DNA of 64,000 nt from Stenogyne calaminthoides (Eukaryota; Streptophyta; Magnoliopsida; Lamiales; Lamiaceae): positions 5,920,037 to 5,984,036 of the forward strand of contig JBBCBC010000026.1 of the NCBI GenBank assembly GCA_037126765.1, given 5' to 3'. Below are positions 63,610-64,000 of this stretch, piece after piece. The notes under the pieces were generated by a model. The model was given only the letters and a program-made list of their open reading frames with translations, was not told the DNA's origin and searched no databases. The position numbers and the translations under genes are program-made. The first letter of the stretch is position 1; every line of letters starts with the position of its first letter.

Positions 63610-64000
63610 TGTTAGTGTTAGTGTCCTAGAGACAATCCATTCTAAGGACATAATACTTGATGATATTCAGTTTGAATTACTGTTATAGTTAACTTAATAT
63701 TAATGTATGACAATACGCTTTTTTGAATATTATGTTTGATTGTTTGCATTTATTCATACAAGTGTTCCCATGAGTCATTGTTGTCATTGAGGTTGTGAGA
63801 ACTCAGATGACTTAAGCATGATTCTCAAATAGCCCCGATCAAGGATCATCAAGAATGGGATATTGATGATGCAGTGGAGATTGGTGTGCGATCTGCATCA
63901 TACTCTTAGAGAGTGTAGTAAGATCTCACTTACTACGAGATACTAGGTATCTCATGATGGATGCACAAATACCTTAGAGGGTATTGGTATACCCATCCGA
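63610..64000 (+). mobile_element. Start of a copia LTR, cut by the window edge
   Basis: It begins TGTTAGTGTTAGTGTCC after ATCCG (63605-63609), the same insertion site as the solo LTR at 9213. Whether it is a solo LTR or a full element here cannot be seen. Confidence 0.92.

Overview
This window is repeat-dominated nuclear DNA of a flowering plant, most likely a eudicot. The sequence is AT-rich. It holds plant-type Ty1/copia and Ty3/gypsy retrotransposons, plant L1-like LINEs ending in a zf-RVT plus RNase H module, Mutator, hAT, CACTA, Tourist and Stowaway elements, a captured CYP71-type P450 fragment, and decayed copies of a plant ubiquitin locus with TATA box, leader intron and 3' end. I found no intact protein-coding gene, rRNA, tRNA or CRISPR array. 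All calls rest on reading motifs, target-site duplications (TSDs) and self-similarity; no database was searched.

Layout. (1) 1-9118 is a copia pol fragment, a 5'-truncated LINE with a poly-A tail, then AT-rich DNA with nested hAT-type elements. (2) 9119-11391 is a minus-strand LINE split by a 1.6-kb solo LTR with TSD ATCCG. (3) 12.7-37.4 kb is an array of diverged duplicated units. Three units pair a decayed ubiquitin locus (coding remnants at 19426, 22925 and 32917) with a minus-strand copia remnant that always stops before the RT domain; a fourth copia remnant (13.1-14.0 kb) lacks the ubiquitin part. Younger insertions interrupt the array: a Mutator-type element (15271-16360), a Pack-MULE carrying a P450 fragment (17528-18633), a LINE (27.2-28.2 kb) and a foldback-like element whose inverted repeats are tandem arrays (30137-32588). 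(4) 37698-37996 is a complete TRIM with 79-bp LTRs. (5) 38248-43533 is a full-length but broken chromovirus. (6) 44.3-49.1 kb holds copia RT/RNase H fragments and a complete 3' LTR. (7) 47808-57020 is a second copy of 1-9118. (8) 57-62.3 kb holds a Stowaway, a Tourist, an unidentified possibly exonic stretch, a CACTA element and a hairpin repeat. (9) 62.3-63.6 kb is the 3' half of the same LINE as in (2), followed by the start of the same LTR, which runs off the window.

The main structural result is that 1-9118 plus 9119-9603 match 47808-57020 plus 63516-64000. The left copy therefore lacks about 6.5 kb that the right copy keeps. The missing half of the left LINE shows that the left copy is the deleted derivative. 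The junction lies five bases inside the Stowaway terminal repeat. Both copies share the LTR insertion and its TSD, so the duplication is younger than that insertion. The regions do not form a working pathway. The window records serial transposition, solo-LTR formation, segmental duplication and deletion.
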